Assembly (NCBI GenBank): GCA_030584105.1
Contig: CP129491.1
Coordinates: forward strand, 2,914,001 to 2,978,000
DNA: 64,000 bases
Source of the DNA: UTCHB3 sp002050155
Lineage (GTDB): Bacteria; Bacteroidota; Ignavibacteria; Ignavibacteriales; Ignavibacteriaceae
Direction of reading: 5' to 3'
Part shown: piece after piece, positions 34,052 through 44,700 of the stretch
Numbering within the stretch: position 1 is the stretch's first letter
Layout: the number at the start of each line of letters is the position of its first letter
The notes under the pieces: model-generated
Seen by the model: only the letters and a program-made list of their open reading frames with translations
Database searches by the model: none
Told to the model about the DNA's origin: nothing
Position numbers and translations under genes: made by a program

Positions 34052-37000
34052 CTATTTCATAACTACAAATTTTTTGGTTGCCGTAAACTTTCCGGCAGTC
34101 ATTCTGTAGAAATATACACCGCTGGCGAAATTTGTGCAATCCAGTTGTGTTTTATAAACACCGGGTGCATAATCACCCTGAACCAGCGAAGCAACTTCGT
34201 TTCCGAGAGCGTCATATACTTTAAGAGTAACCCCAACGAGCGCCCCGCCTTCAATTCCCGGAATTGCAAACGCAATGGTTGTTGTAGGGTTAAACGGGTT
34301 CGGGTAGTTCTGGAAGAGCGCAAACTCAGTAGGCAACCCAACTTCCGCTTTCACAGTTTGGCTGAACGCAACCACGCCGTTAAGGTCGGTTTGGCGGAGC
34401 CTGTACTCGTAGGAACCGGGTTTGAGGTTACGGTCAGCGAACGAATATTCGGTTATTTCTGAGGAAGTGCCTTTGCCTTCTATGAACTTTAGTTCATGCC
34501 ACCCGCCTTTTTGGTTATCTCTTCTTTCAATATAGAACCCGCGGTTGTTGGTTTCGGTAGCAGTGCTCCAGAGTAACTGCACTTCATCTCTCAGGGGCTT
34601 TGCTTCAAAAGCGGCAAGTTCAACCGGAATCAGCGAAAGCTCCATTGTTATCGGCACAGTAATCACGGGGTGAACCGAACAATTGCTGCGCACGATCATA
34701 TCCATTGAATAATAACCAAGTTGGAAATCTTCGGTGTTAATCGTCAGCACGATTCCGGTTCTGTTGTTGTTGTAAATTGTGCCGGCAAGGTTTCCGCTTG
34801 GGATAATCCACTCCGGTTCAGCGGCAATTTTCACGGCAAGGTTGTTTTTCACATAAGTTGCGTTGTAGGCAATTTGTGTGCCGATTGTGCCGTTTGAATT
34901 TTCTATTCCGACAGTTGCACTTGTAAGCGTGCCTGACATATTCTTGTAGTAGAACATTATCTTACCGCTTGAATAAAGGACAACCTGGAAAGTGTAACTT
35001 GAGCCTGACGAGTAGCCCTGGTAGTTTGTCCACTGAATAATGAACTTATTCCCGTCTTGTTTGTAATGAACAGTGCCCGGCGATTTGGCGTCTAAGTCAT
35101 CCCAAAACGGGCAGATAATGTCGTTCGGAAAGGCAGAATTAGGAATCGAAGAATTGGAATAAGCATTCTGATTCAACGCAGAGAAGGTTAAAAACCCGTT
35201 AGTTGAAATGTAGATTTGAGATTTTGCTACACCGTAGAATTTAAAATTAAATCCGAGGTTGAAGGGGCCCGCATATCCCTCATCCGCAGCGTTGAAGGTT
35301 CCGGTTGGCACCCAGCCGGTAACCAAAGTTCCGGTAGAAGCAATGTCATTCCACTCGTATGTTGGTCCATTTGGGGCGTCACTATCCATCCATTTATATC
35401 CGAATGGGTCGGGCCCACCGGAGCCTCTGACTGAGGCACCATGGTTTGTGCCGGGGTTATCTTTATCCTCGGCCGATTCGGTTTTTGTGGCGTCTGAAAT
35501 CAGATAGTAAGAGACAGATTTTGAAGGATACGAGCTGTTCGCAAACTCAACTGTATAGTCAAGTGTTGAGGGATAAGCTGTTGGGTTAGCGATATAAACC
35601 GTATCGATAACTGTGCTTTGGTTCATCAGAGTGTGGGCTACATTTCCCGGTGAAACAGAAGCCATCGGCGCCTGTAAAGTAGTGAAAGAAACAACATTAG
35701 ACATTACCGATCTGTTGCCCCACATATCCATTGCTTTAACGGCAAAATAGTAGAGAGTATTGAAGGCTAAGCCCCTTACGGTATAAGATTTTGGGGTGCC
35801 GGCAGAGTCGGAGTGCCCTGAATACATTATACTTGTTGCATTGTTAAAATCAACATCGTTAGCGATGGGGGTGAGCGAGTACCTGATATCATAAGCCTGC
35901 ACGCCGCCAAAGGTTGAATCGTAGGGTGCTGACCAGTTCAGGGTTATCGAGTTTGAACAGGCATCACCGGCTGAAAGATTGGTTATTTGATCCGGCGGAG
36001 TAGCATCGGGCGGGATATTTCTTTTAGTTTCGATTGAGGGGTCGCCCATCAGGTTATACATCTCCAAATATCTGAGCATCATCGAGCCGGGAGTTACATT
36101 TCCGAAGTACTGGCAGGTGAGGTATTTACCCATATCCATCATCGGTGTAACCTTTGTAAGCCCAGCGACAAACATTGACTGAAAGATTCTTCTTTCCAGA
36201 ATATCGTCTTCATCCCAATAGGAATTTACAGAAGAGCCATAGAAAGAAGCGGCTCCTTTTTGCACCCTTATCCATGTTTCGCCGTAGCACTCTGAAAGGT
36301 CGTAAGCGCCGGTAACGCAGGCAAAAGAGAAAATATAGGGGTAGATAGTGTTAGTCAGGTTTCTCACATTGCTTTGGCTGAACGGTGGTCCATCCGCCCA
36401 TGAATATTCAGAGCCGTGCCCTGAGTAAATCCCGAACACTTTCCCGGCGTTAAAAGCATCGGATACCTGTGCGGTAGTTGCACCGCTGTGGCTGTAAAGC
36501 TTTAAGTTATCGTATCCATCGGGTGCGAAATAAGTGTTAATTACAAAGTTGTGGCTTCCTTCGGAAACAGAATAGTTATCGGTTGACGCCATAAAAACAT
36601 TGTTTTTCGGGAGCGACGCGATGCTGTTTTCCATGTAAATTGTTTTATAGATTATGTTGGCAAGCTCGGTAGTGTTAGTAACGGAAAACCGCCCGATGAA
36701 AGCATCTGCATAATAGTCAGTACCCTGAAGCAGAGCGTAGTTCAGGTCTGTTTTGGGTGAACCTGTGCCCGAGCCTGTCCATGCGGGAATTTTATCAACA
36801 TCACCGACAAGAAGAATAAACTCGGGTCTTGTACCGAGGTCGTTATATCTGTTTTGAATGAAAGTTTTAATTGCGGTTGTTGTTGTACCTGTAACAGAAG
36901 TGGTGAAAAGGTTTACATTATAACCGTTGTTCAGTTTGTGAGTAACGAATGGTGCTAGCCCGGCTTCATACTCGGGTGCTGTTATAATCAAATAGTTTTT

Positions 37001-37657
37001 TGTACCCCGTAAAGTACCTTTTTCGTAGTTTGCAAAGAATTGCTCGAAAAAGCCTGAATAGACATCAGAGTGCCCGGAAATTCTGCCGACAGGTTGTTGG
37101 AGGTCAATTGTAAATGTGGCTTCGTTCACCATTATCAATTTTTTCTCTGAAGGGGAATAGTTGAACGGTGAAATTGTAACGGTAACACCTCTAAGCCCGG
37201 CGATCCAGAAAGGTTCAGATACGGTGATCAGCGGTTCGTTCGTTGTGCGTGATGATTCGTAGAATTTCCTGTCGTAATTAAATGGCCGGTCACTAAGCGG
37301 TAAGTCTCTCCGCCACGGAGCCTGGAAAGGGTAGGCGTGGAAGTCGAGTGTTCTTTCTCTCAAAAGTTTATTAATTTCGCGAGCGGAGGGAGGATATTCG
37401 CTCTCACCGATCACCAAATTAAAAGAGATTCTGGGCAGCTGCGGTCTTCCGGCTTCTGATGTGATGCCATAATCGGGGATTTCAATTTTCGTGAACGATC
37501 CTTCTTTGGTTTTCATCTGCTGCAGTTGATACTCCGGCAGGTTAAAATATATGGTGTAGCCTTTTGCTGATTTGCTGATCTGAATTCCATCGGGCACTTT
37601 AGCCGCGAGCAGAGTTGAGAGCAAAAGGAAAAACAAAATCGTTAAATTCTTTTTCAT
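34052..37657 (-). CDS. Secreted C25 (gingipain-like) cysteine peptidase with type IX sorting domain
   Basis: This 1201-residue exported protease starts with a signal peptide (MKKNLTILFFLLLSTLLAAK), then a propeptide-like region to about residue 215. The catalytic domain runs from about 217 to 545. IYSGHGSEYSW supplies His414 and FSFACVTGAY supplies Cys447, the C25 dyad. A fibronectin type III domain follows at about 555-655 (ITLNWSAPYDS...LYYFAVKAMD), then beta-rich modules. The last 90 residues are a T9SS sorting domain with LFQNYPNPFNPTTTI and GVYFYRMTAGKFTATKKFVV. It should be secreted by the type IX system and anchored or released at the surface. It appears to be a single-gene unit. Confidence 0.93.
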   Translation of the reverse strand: MKKNLTILFFLLLSTLLAAKVPDGIQISKSAKGYTIYFNLPEYQLQQMKTKEGSFTKIEIPDYGITSEAGRPQLPRISFNLVIGESEYPPSAREINKLLRERTLDFHAYPFQAPWRRDLPLSDRPFNYDRKFYESSRTTNEPLITVSEPFWIAGLRGVTVTISPFNYSPSEKKLIMVNEATFTIDLQQPVGRISGHSDVYSGFFEQFFANYEKGTLRGTKNYLIITAPEYEAGLAPFVTHKLNNGYNVNLFTTSVTGTTTTAIKTFIQNRYNDLGTRPEFILLVGDVDKIPAWTGSGTGSPKTDLNYALLQGTDYYADAFIGRFSVTNTTELANIIYKTIYMENSIASLPKNNVFMASTDNYSVSEGSHNFVINTYFAPDGYDNLKLYSHSGATTAQVSDAFNAGKVFGIYSGHGSEYSWADGPPFSQSNVRNLTNTIYPYIFSFACVTGAYDLSECYGETWIRVQKGAASFYGSSVNSYWDEDDILERRIFQSMFVAGLTKVTPMMDMGKYLTCQYFGNVTPGSMMLRYLEMYNLMGDPSIETKRNIPPDATPPDQITNLSAGDACSNSITLNWSAPYDSTFGGVQAYDIRYSLTPIANDVDFNNATSIMYSGHSDSAGTPKSYTVRGLAFNTLYYFAVKAMDMWGNRSVMSNVVSFTTLQAPMASVSPGNVAHTLMNQSTVIDTVYIANPTAYPSTLDYTVEFANSSYPSKSVSYYLISDATKTESAEDKDNPGTNHGASVRGSGGPDPFGYKWMDSDAPNGPTYEWNDIASTGTLVTGWVPTGTFNAADEGYAGPFNLGFNFKFYGVAKSQIYISTNGFLTFSALNQNAYSNSSIPNSAFPNDIICPFWDDLDAKSPGTVHYKQDGNKFIIQWTNYQGYSSGSSYTFQVVLYSSGKIMFYYKNMSGTLTSATVGIENSNGTIGTQIAYNATYVKNNLAVKIAAEPEWIIPSGNLAGTIYNNNRTGIVLTINTEDFQLGYYSMDMIVRSNCSVHPVITVPITMELSLIPVELAAFEAKPLRDEVQLLWSTATETNNRGFYIERRDNQKGGWHELKFIEGKGTSSEITEYSFADRNLKPGSYEYRLRQTDLNGVVAFSQTVKAEVGLPTEFALFQNYPNPFNPTTTIAFAIPGIEGGALVGVTLKVYDALGNEVASLVQGDYAPGVYKTQLDCTNFASGVYFYRMTAGKFTATKKFVVMK

Positions 37658-37964
37658 TGGAAAACTCTAAAGTTGTAATATGAAGTATAAATCCAAAATT
37701 GTGTACACCGCTACACATTGGAAAAAAGTGGTCACGAAGTGCAACACTTCAACGACCGTATCTCGGGAGAGAGCGACCCGGCAGGAATTAACAGAAAACT
37801 GTCTTTTCTGAATGGTAAATTACGAAGAGTTTGGCTAAATTGTGAGGTCAAATTTCAGTTTATTTACAGAGATGAAAAATATATTAAAAAATGGGAACTT
37901 AGGTTCTGCTAAATTATTTTCAGCGTTGCCTTTAAGTGCAATGTATAAGATAATGTTTTTTCAG
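37658..37964. other. Gap upstream of the C25 protease gene
   Basis: This 307-bp gap holds the presumed promoter region of the protease gene. I see no convincing gene or consensus promoter box. Confidence 0.4.
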
Positions 37965-38150
37965 TCACTTTCAATGTGCTGCTTTCGCCGGAGCAAGGTA
38001 GAATTAAATGGAACAGCAAACGAGCGGGGGACGGGGTTGGGGTTAGCTTTTAGCAGGGATTTCCTTACCCAAAACAACGGTTTTCTTAGAATTGAAAGCA
38101 AACCGGGTGAGGGGAGCAATCTCATAATTAAAGTGCCGGTTGGTGCTTAA
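37965..38150 (+). pseudogene. Remnant of a histidine kinase ATPase domain
   Basis: The frame ending at 38150 contains FRRSKVELNGTANERGTGLG, LAFSRDF, GGF-like NNGFLRIESKPGEGSN and LIIKVPVG. This is the G1/G2 part and last strands of a HATPase_c domain. Nothing upstream in this frame looks like a HisKA or N-box, so only about the last 60 residues of a kinase remain. The end is followed by a short duplication (AAGTGCCGGTT at 38131 and 38154). Confidence 0.7.
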
Positions 38151-38314
38151 TTGAAGTGCCGGTTAGTTGAGAACTTTTCTTATTGATAGGATGGTTTAGC
38201 CGAAAATTTACAGAGGACGGAGAGGTTGAAAACTATAGTGAACGGGGTGTTAATTACAGCCATGCACTAAGGAAGAAAGCCCTCATTAGTACATAATTTA
38301 TAAGGAGCGGAGAT

Positions 38315-39784
38315 ATGGAAAGTGTAATATTTTTAGTTATTGGCGTGGTACTTGGTATAATTTTGGGGTATTTTATCAGCAACTCAAAAAAAACGGGTGC
38401 CGAGGGAAGAATGGCAGTGCTTGAAGATTCCGTAAAACGGGCTGAGGCTGAAAACAGGCTGCTTCAGGAAAAATTGGAAAAAGAGAGAGCTGACTTTTCT
38501 CGCGACATACGCATGATGGAAGCCCAAAAGGGAAAGTTTGAGGAATCTTCAAAAAGGGTGCCGTTCTTGGAGGAAGAACTTACAAACATCCGTGAAACGG
38601 TTAAAAATTTAACCGCCGAGAACAAAGCTCTGACCGAGCGCTACAATTCGGAAAAAGAGAGCATGGAAACACGGCTTAAAGAATTGAAAGACGCCCGCGA
38701 CGCTTTAACCAAAGAGTTCGAAAATATTGCAAACAAAATTTTTGAAGATAAAAATCGTACTTTTTCAGACCAAAGCCGGCAAAACCTCGAAGCACTTCTT
38801 AAACCTTTTAAAGAGAATATAAACGAGTTCAAAACAAGAGTTGAAAGCATCTACACCGAAGAAACAAAAGACCGGGCTTCACTTAAAACTGAACTTCAGA
38901 CGCTGCTCGAGATGAATAAACAACTGAGCGAGGGTGCACAAAACCTGACCGAAGCGCTAAAAGGGGATAATAAAGTGCTCGGTGATTGGGGCGAAGTAAT
39001 TTTGGAGAGAATCCTTGAAACCTCCGGGTTGGAGAAAGGGAGGGAATATCAAACCCAGTTTTCAACCACTGACTCCGAAGGCACCATTTACAGACCCGAT
39101 GCGGTTATTTTTCTGCCCGGGAACAAGCAAATTGTTGTTGACGCAAAAACTTCGCTGAAAGCCTATGAGGCGTATTATTCCACCGACGACCCTAATGATA
39201 AAGAATATTTTTTACAGGAACATATTAAATCCGTTCGGGCACATATCAAATCATTGAGTGAGAAAGATTACACACGGCTTGAGGGGATAAACTCGCTTGA
39301 TTATGTGCTGATGTTCATTCCGATTGAGCCGGCATTCAGCCTTTTAATGAAAGAGGCGAAAGAAATTTACAACGAAGCATTTGAGAAAAACATCATACTC
39401 GTAACGCAAACTACCCTTTTTGTAACGCTTAAAACAATCCAAAACATTTGGAAAACCGAGAAAAGAAACGAAAATGCGATATTAATTGCAGCGCGGGTAC
39501 AGGAATTTCTTAAAAAGTTTGAAGGTTTTGTTGCTACTTTCGAAGATGTTGGGAAGGCACTCGGAAGGGCACAGGCAAATTACGATAAAGCCGAGGGACA
39601 ACTTAGAGCCGGCAAGGGTAACCTCTTAAGGCGCGGTAGCGAAATTGCGAAATTAGGTGGGTTTAAGGTTAATGCACTTCCTGATTACAGCGAGGATGAG
39701 AGCACTCCTTTGTTTAATGAAGAACCCGATAAAGCTGTACCTGAAGGCGGAACTGATAACACTGCACCGGAAGACGGGCCCTGA
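38315..39784 (+). CDS. rmuC: DNA recombination protein RmuC
   Basis: This 489-residue protein has one N-terminal membrane helix (residues 1-22), a long coiled coil (about 30-200), and the nuclease-like RmuC domain (about 215-440) with DWGEVILERILETSGLEKG, YRPDAVIFLPGNKQIVVDAK and DYVLMFIPIEPAF. RmuC limits inversion and structural rearrangement of DNA. The C-terminal tail is acidic with PEGGTDNTAPEDGP. GGAG precedes ATG. Confidence 0.93.
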   Translation: MESVIFLVIGVVLGIILGYFISNSKKTGAEGRMAVLEDSVKRAEAENRLLQEKLEKERADFSRDIRMMEAQKGKFEESSKRVPFLEEELTNIRETVKNLTAENKALTERYNSEKESMETRLKELKDARDALTKEFENIANKIFEDKNRTFSDQSRQNLEALLKPFKENINEFKTRVESIYTEETKDRASLKTELQTLLEMNKQLSEGAQNLTEALKGDNKVLGDWGEVILERILETSGLEKGREYQTQFSTTDSEGTIYRPDAVIFLPGNKQIVVDAKTSLKAYEAYYSTDDPNDKEYFLQEHIKSVRAHIKSLSEKDYTRLEGINSLDYVLMFIPIEPAFSLLMKEAKEIYNEAFEKNIILVTQTTLFVTLKTIQNIWKTEKRNENAILIAARVQEFLKKFEGFVATFEDVGKALGRAQANYDKAEGQLRAGKGNLLRRGSEIAKLGGFKVNALPDYSEDESTPLFNEEPDKAVPEGGTDNTAPEDGP

Positions 39785-39864
39785 TTCAGCGTTGAATGAT
39801 AAACCCAATAACACAATATCTGACTGAAGGACAGGCTGATAATTCAGCACAGGATAATTAACCT

Positions 39865-39962
39865 GCAACAGCCAACATGTAAGGATGCGCAGGGCGATAA
39901 CACCGTATTTTTGGGAAGTTTTCAGACAGTGCAACAGCCAACATGTAAGGATGTGCAGGGCG
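39865..39962. repeat. Two 32-bp direct repeats separated by 34 bp (dispersed family, locus A)
   Basis: The repeat, beginning GCAACAGCCAACATGTAAGG and ending with GATGCGCAGGGCG, is at 39865-39896 and 39931-39962, with one mismatch. Its GGATGTGCAGGGCGT core recurs in reverse orientation at locus B (53760-53842). Confidence 0.85.
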
Positions 39963-40036
39963 TCTGTTTATGACAGGAATATTTGTATATTAGAAGTTTG
40001 TTAATGAACAATTTTTCAGAATAATCAACACTGCGG

Positions 40037-40684
40037 ATGGAAAAAGAGAAATTCACAAAAACATATCTTCCCGTGCTTATACTGGCGCTTTTCTTCGCAC
40101 TCGGAGTGTTGGGTCATTCGCTTGATAATTTCCTTAATGTCGCCGAAACACTCACTCCCTGGGGGATTTTATTATCAGTTATTTATGTGATTTTTGTATC
40201 CCGTGAGGATTGGGACAAGAAAGTGATTATTTGGGCTGTTGGGGTGATAATTCTCTTTTTTGTTTTGAGGATAGTTAATCACGAAATAGGCGCAATATTT
40301 GGTACCTATACAACCGGAAATCTGTTGGGGCCTGCTCTTTTTGGAGTTCCATTAGTAATGATAATCAATCGGGCAATGATAGTTTACGGAATTGTCGCCA
40401 TCCTAACCGAAGCCACAGAAAACATATTTGCATTTTCATTTCTGGCAGGTGTGGCGTTGGTTGCATTCGATTTCACACTTCAGCCGGTAGCGGCAAAACT
40501 TGCATACTGGCAGTGGGCAGAGGGGAAAGTCCCGTTTCAGAATTATATTTCCTGGTTTATTATCGGAGCTGTGGTATCCGTGCCGTATTATTTACTTCGC
40601 AAGAAGCCGGTAAGCCGTGTGCCAATTTGGTTAGTGTTAATCGAAGTGGTGTTTTTTCTGCTGCTTGGTTTGGTGGTGAATTGA
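40037..40684 (+). CDS. Carotenoid biosynthesis protein, CruF/DUF422-like
   Basis: This 215-residue membrane protein has about seven hydrophobic segments. Two stretches match the CruF/DUF422 pattern. The first is IFGTYTTGNLLGPALFGVPL, cf. FGxYxYxxxLGxxxxGVP. The second is AFDFTLQPVAAKLAYWQWAE followed by VPFQNYISWF, cf. DxxxxPxAxxxGYWxW and PxxNFxGWF. CruF enzymes hydrate the 1',2' end of carotenoids. No other carotenoid gene is nearby, so the role is by homology only. Confidence 0.72.
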   Translation: MEKEKFTKTYLPVLILALFFALGVLGHSLDNFLNVAETLTPWGILLSVIYVIFVSREDWDKKVIIWAVGVIILFFVLRIVNHEIGAIFGTYTTGNLLGPALFGVPLVMIINRAMIVYGIVAILTEATENIFAFSFLAGVALVAFDFTLQPVAAKLAYWQWAEGKVPFQNYISWFIIGAVVSVPYYLLRKKPVSRVPIWLVLIEVVFFLLLGLVVN

Positions 40685-41051
40685 TTCTTGGTGCGCAGGG
40701 CTTTAATTCATTTTTACAACGCTTCTTTTATTCTCATTTGCGTTTCAGTTAGTATTCTCATTTGCGTTTCCGATAATACCCTCACTTGAACATTCAGAAT
40801 TTAGTTTTATCGAAGTTCAAACCGATAAATGTTTATTAAATACATTTCTTGCAGCCTGATTGGCATACTCATTTGGGAAATCTGACTTTTAGCTTGATTC
40901 ATGATAAGTTTTGCTATCGTAGCCAAAAAATCATATAACCGCCCCTTAAATCTGCATTTGGATAGATAACCCTCACCGCAAATCTGCACTTCTCACATCC
41001 TCTGAAATTGCTAAATTGTGAACGAAATCAAACAATTTTACCAAACAACCC
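40685..41051. repeat. Gene-free gap with short direct repeats
   Basis: TTCTCATTTGCGTTTC occurs twice around 40731 and 40755. AAATCTGCA(T/C)TT occurs twice in 40945-40995. GGTGCGCAGGGC at 40689 resembles the locus A core. No gene is seen. Confidence 0.5.
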
Positions 41052-41750
41052 TTGTTTTATGAAACATCAAAGCCACCTGTGAGTATAACGATTGTGAGAA
41101 TTTTGTTTTTTATGATCCTGTTTGTTACATCTGCGCCGTTTTTGTTGCCGCAAAAGGGAGCCTTCAAAATGGCGAGGGTGAAATATTCGGGCGGAAGCGA
41201 TTGGTATAACGACCAGTCGGCAGACATTAATCTCCAGAAATTTATTAAGGCAAACACAAACCTGAAAGTGGATCCGGAATACCGGTTTGCGGATTTGGGA
41301 AGTGACGAAATTTTCGGCTATCCTTTTCTTTTTATGACGGGGCACGGTAACATCGCACTGACCGATACGGAGATAAAAAACCTTCGTAAATATTTAGAAA
41401 CCGGCGGGTTTTTGTATGTAGATGATGATTACGGGTTCGATAAAGGTTTCAGGCGCGAAATTAAAAGGGTGTTTCCGGATAAGGAACTAAAAGAGCTGCC
41501 TTACAGTCATAAACTGTATAACATAAAATTTAAGTTTTCGGCGGGACCTCCAAAAACGCACGAGCATGATAACAAACCGCCGCAAGGTTTTGGGCTGTTC
41601 ATCGGGGATAGAATGGTGCTTTACTATACCTACGAAAGCAACCCGAGCGATGGCTGGGCAGACCCCGAAGTGCACAACGACCCGGAAACAAAAAGGACGG
41701 AAGCACTTCAATTTGGTACTAATATCGTTTTATTCGCGCTGACGCAGTAG
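41052..41750 (+). CDS. DUF4159 domain-containing protein
   Basis: This protein of up to 232 residues has an N-terminal signal-like helix (ILFFMILFVTSAPFLLPQ), then a DUF4159 domain: ARVKYSGGSDWYND, FMTGHGNIALTDTEIKNLRK, GGFLYVDDDYGFDKGFRRE and PYSHKLYNI. The start is uncertain between TTG 41052 and GTG 41079. DUF4159 proteins usually lie in MoxR/Bat-type clusters; here only the DUF4175 gene follows. The function is unknown and an export-related or stress role is a guess. The stop region is duplicated just downstream. Confidence 0.8.
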   Translation: MFYETSKPPVSITIVRILFFMILFVTSAPFLLPQKGAFKMARVKYSGGSDWYNDQSADINLQKFIKANTNLKVDPEYRFADLGSDEIFGYPFLFMTGHGNIALTDTEIKNLRKYLETGGFLYVDDDYGFDKGFRREIKRVFPDKELKELPYSHKLYNIKFKFSAGPPKTHEHDNKPPQGFGLFIGDRMVLYYTYESNPSDGWADPEVHNDPETKRTEALQFGTNIVLFALTQ

Positions 41751-41793
41751 AGAAATTTTTGACAACAAAACACAACCTTACGCAGTAGAGAAA
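41743..41793. repeat. Duplicated stop region of the DUF4159 gene
   Basis: ACGCAGTAGAGAAA, which includes the TAG stop, occurs at 41743 and 41780. The second copy lies directly before the TTG start of the DUF4175 gene at 41798. Confidence 0.8.
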
Positions 41794-41797
41794 AAAT

Positions 41798-44700
41798 TTG
41801 AGTAAAGAGTTACAGTATAAAGAGATAATCAGCAAACTTACACGGTTTGAGAACAGGCGACTGATTGCCGAGCTAACCGTTGGGGCTCAGATAGTGTTTA
41901 TTGTTTCTGCACTGCTTTTTACGCTTTTTTCGCTTGTTGAGTCGATTTTCTTCTTTGAATCCGCCGCGCGTACGGTTCTTTTTTACACTTGGTTAGGTGT
42001 AACCGGCGGAAGCCTTGTTCACTTCATTCTGACACCCCTTTACAGGCGCTATTTTGTTACCCGGAGCGATCCCTTAAGGTCAGCGGCACTTGCCGGCAGC
42101 ATGTTTCCCGAGGTAAAGGATGACCTGATAAACGCAATGCAGCTTCTGAACCTTGAAAGCAACCGGGGTTACAGCGAAAAATTAGCCGTCGCCGCTTTTG
42201 ATGAAATTTACGAAAGGGTGAAAGAATTGGAGTTTTCAAGCGCTGTTTCATTCGCCCGCGGGAAAAAGCTTTTACCCTTAACATTGTGCGTTCTTTTATT
42301 AAGCGGCAGCGCATTCGGTTTCAGTAGTGGCATGAGGGAAGCCGGCGGCAGGCTTATAAACTATTCATCAGAGTTCCTTCCTCCGCAAAAACACAGTTTT
42401 GAAGTTAAACCCGGCAATATTGAAGTGGCAAGAGACGACAGCGTTTCAATATCCGTGAAGGTTTCGGGTGCTCCTGCCGACGAACTGAATCTCTTTATTA
42501 AGGATGAGTCGCAGCCTGATTTCGTGAAAGAAACCATTAAGCCGGGTAAAGATGGTCTTTTCAGGTTCACTGTTCCCGCAATTAAATACACGATAAAATA
42601 TTACGCAACGGTTGAAGACTCCCGCAGCCTTTCTTATGAAATAACCGTAACGGATAAGCCAATAATCAGGGCGTTTAACCTTTCAGTTACACCCCCTGCT
42701 TACACCGGTGAGAAGCCGTTTGAACAAACCGATAACGGCAACATAGCGGCAATTAAGGGTACGGCGGTTGCTTTTTCTTTGGAGTCGAACAAAGAACTTT
42801 CGGCTGCATCGTTGGAATTTATGCAGGGGTTAAGCGTTCCGTTAGAAGTAAACGGCACCACTGCTACGGGCAGGTTCAAAGTATCGGGTGATAACGAATA
42901 TTTCATAAAACTAACCGATACAAAGGGTTACAGCAACTCCTCGCCGGTTAAATACAGCATAAGGGCCTCTTACGATGCACCTCCGGAGATAACGATGGTA
43001 AGCCCTGACTCGAACACCGTGCTGCCCCGCAGCCAGCGACAGGCGCTTTCGCTTCAGATTTCGGATGACTTCGGTTTCAGTGGGCTGAACCTGCACTTCA
43101 GAATTTCGAAAAGCAAAGATAAATCGACTGTTCAGCAGAAATTTACGGCGATACCTGTACCTTTTAACAGGGCGGTTAAAGAAACTTCGGTTGACTACAC
43201 CTGGAGCTTAGCGCAGCTTTTCCTCTCACAGGGCGACGAGGTTACTTATTACTTGGAAGTTTTAGATAACGATCAGGTTTCGGGGCCTAAAAGCGCAAAA
43301 ACCCGCGAATACATTGTTCGTGTTCCCACTTTAGAAGAACTTTTTGCCTTTGGCGAGAAGAAGCAAAATGAAATTCAAAAAGAACTTAGCGAAGTATTGA
43401 AAGAAGCCGACCAACTCCAGAAAGAGATGGAAAAGGTTGCAAATGAACTGAAGAAAGATAACCGGGAACTTTCGTTTGATGAGAAAGAAAAACTTGAAAA
43501 ACTGATCGATAAATACCAGAAACTTCAGGAAAAGGCTGAGCAACTTTCGCAAAAGATGGAAGATCTGCAGCAAAATCTGAACGAAAACAATATGTTTTCG
43601 CCACAAACGATGGAAAAGTTCAAAGAACTGCAAAAAATGCTCGATCAGGTTACTAACGAAGAGATGAAAAAGCTGATGGAAAAGATGGCTAATAATCTTC
43701 AGAACCTGAACAGAAAAGATGCTCAGATGAACCTTGAAAATATGAAAATGGATGAAGAGCAGTTCAAACAGAGCATTGAACGGACGATGAACCTGCTGAA
43801 AAGAATCCAAATTGAACAAAAAACTGACGAGCTTATTAAACGCGCTCAGGAGTTGCAGGAGCAACTGAACAAACTGCAGGAAGAAACTAAAAATTCGAAC
43901 CCGAAAAACAGCGAGCAACTCGCCAAAAAACAGGATAATATTAAAGAGCAGCTGAAGGCTTTGGAAAAAGAGATGCAGGAGCTTCGCGACAAAATGAAAG
44001 ACCTGAAAGATATGCCGAACGATAAAGCGGCAGACCTTCAGAAAGAGCTGCAGAAGCAGCAAAATCAGGAACTTTCCGACGACGCCAAAAAAAATATGCA
44101 GCAGGGGAATATGCAGCAGGCTATGCACAACCAGAGCCAAATCTCGAAAAATATGCAAAAAATGCAACAGGGGTTGCAGGAAATGCAGAATATGATGGCT
44201 CAGGCTAACCAGATGCAGACGATGGCTGATATGATGAAAGTGATTAACGACATCCTCGATCTTTCGAAACAACAGGAAGCATTAAAGCAGAAAACGCAGA
44301 ACGGCAGCCCTTCTGCTTTGATGAACAAAGAGATGAGGGAACAGGATAACATCCGCCGGAACTTAGATAAAACAATCAACAAGTTAGGCGAGTTGAGTAA
44401 GAAAACTTTTGCGGTAAGCCCCGAGATGGCTAAATCGCTGGGAGACGCTAAGAGAATGATGAACAAAGCGCTTGAAAATATGCAGGAGCGCCGCAACCGT
44501 GATGCCTCAGGTGACCAGGGAAAAGCGATGGCTTCGCTTAATGAAGCCGCAAGCCTTATGCAGGATGCACTTTCGCAGATGATGCAACAAGGGGGCAGCG
44601 GACAGGGCGGGATGATGTCGCTAATGCAGCAGATGGCTCAGATGGCCGGGCAGCAGATGGAGCTTAACCAGAAGATGCAGCAGCTGATGAAAGGCAATAA

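Noticed and set aside
39865..39962. Locus A as a two-repeat mini CRISPR
   Set aside because: The sizes (32-bp repeat, 34-bp interval) fit, but with only two copies, no similarity to the real array, and a partner locus of the same core in reverse, a duplicated dispersed repeat is simpler.
43331..44272. 313-residue minus-strand frame rich in Phe, Leu and His
   Set aside because: Antisense of the Gln/Met/Lys coiled coil of the DUF4175 protein; the composition is just the complement of those codons.
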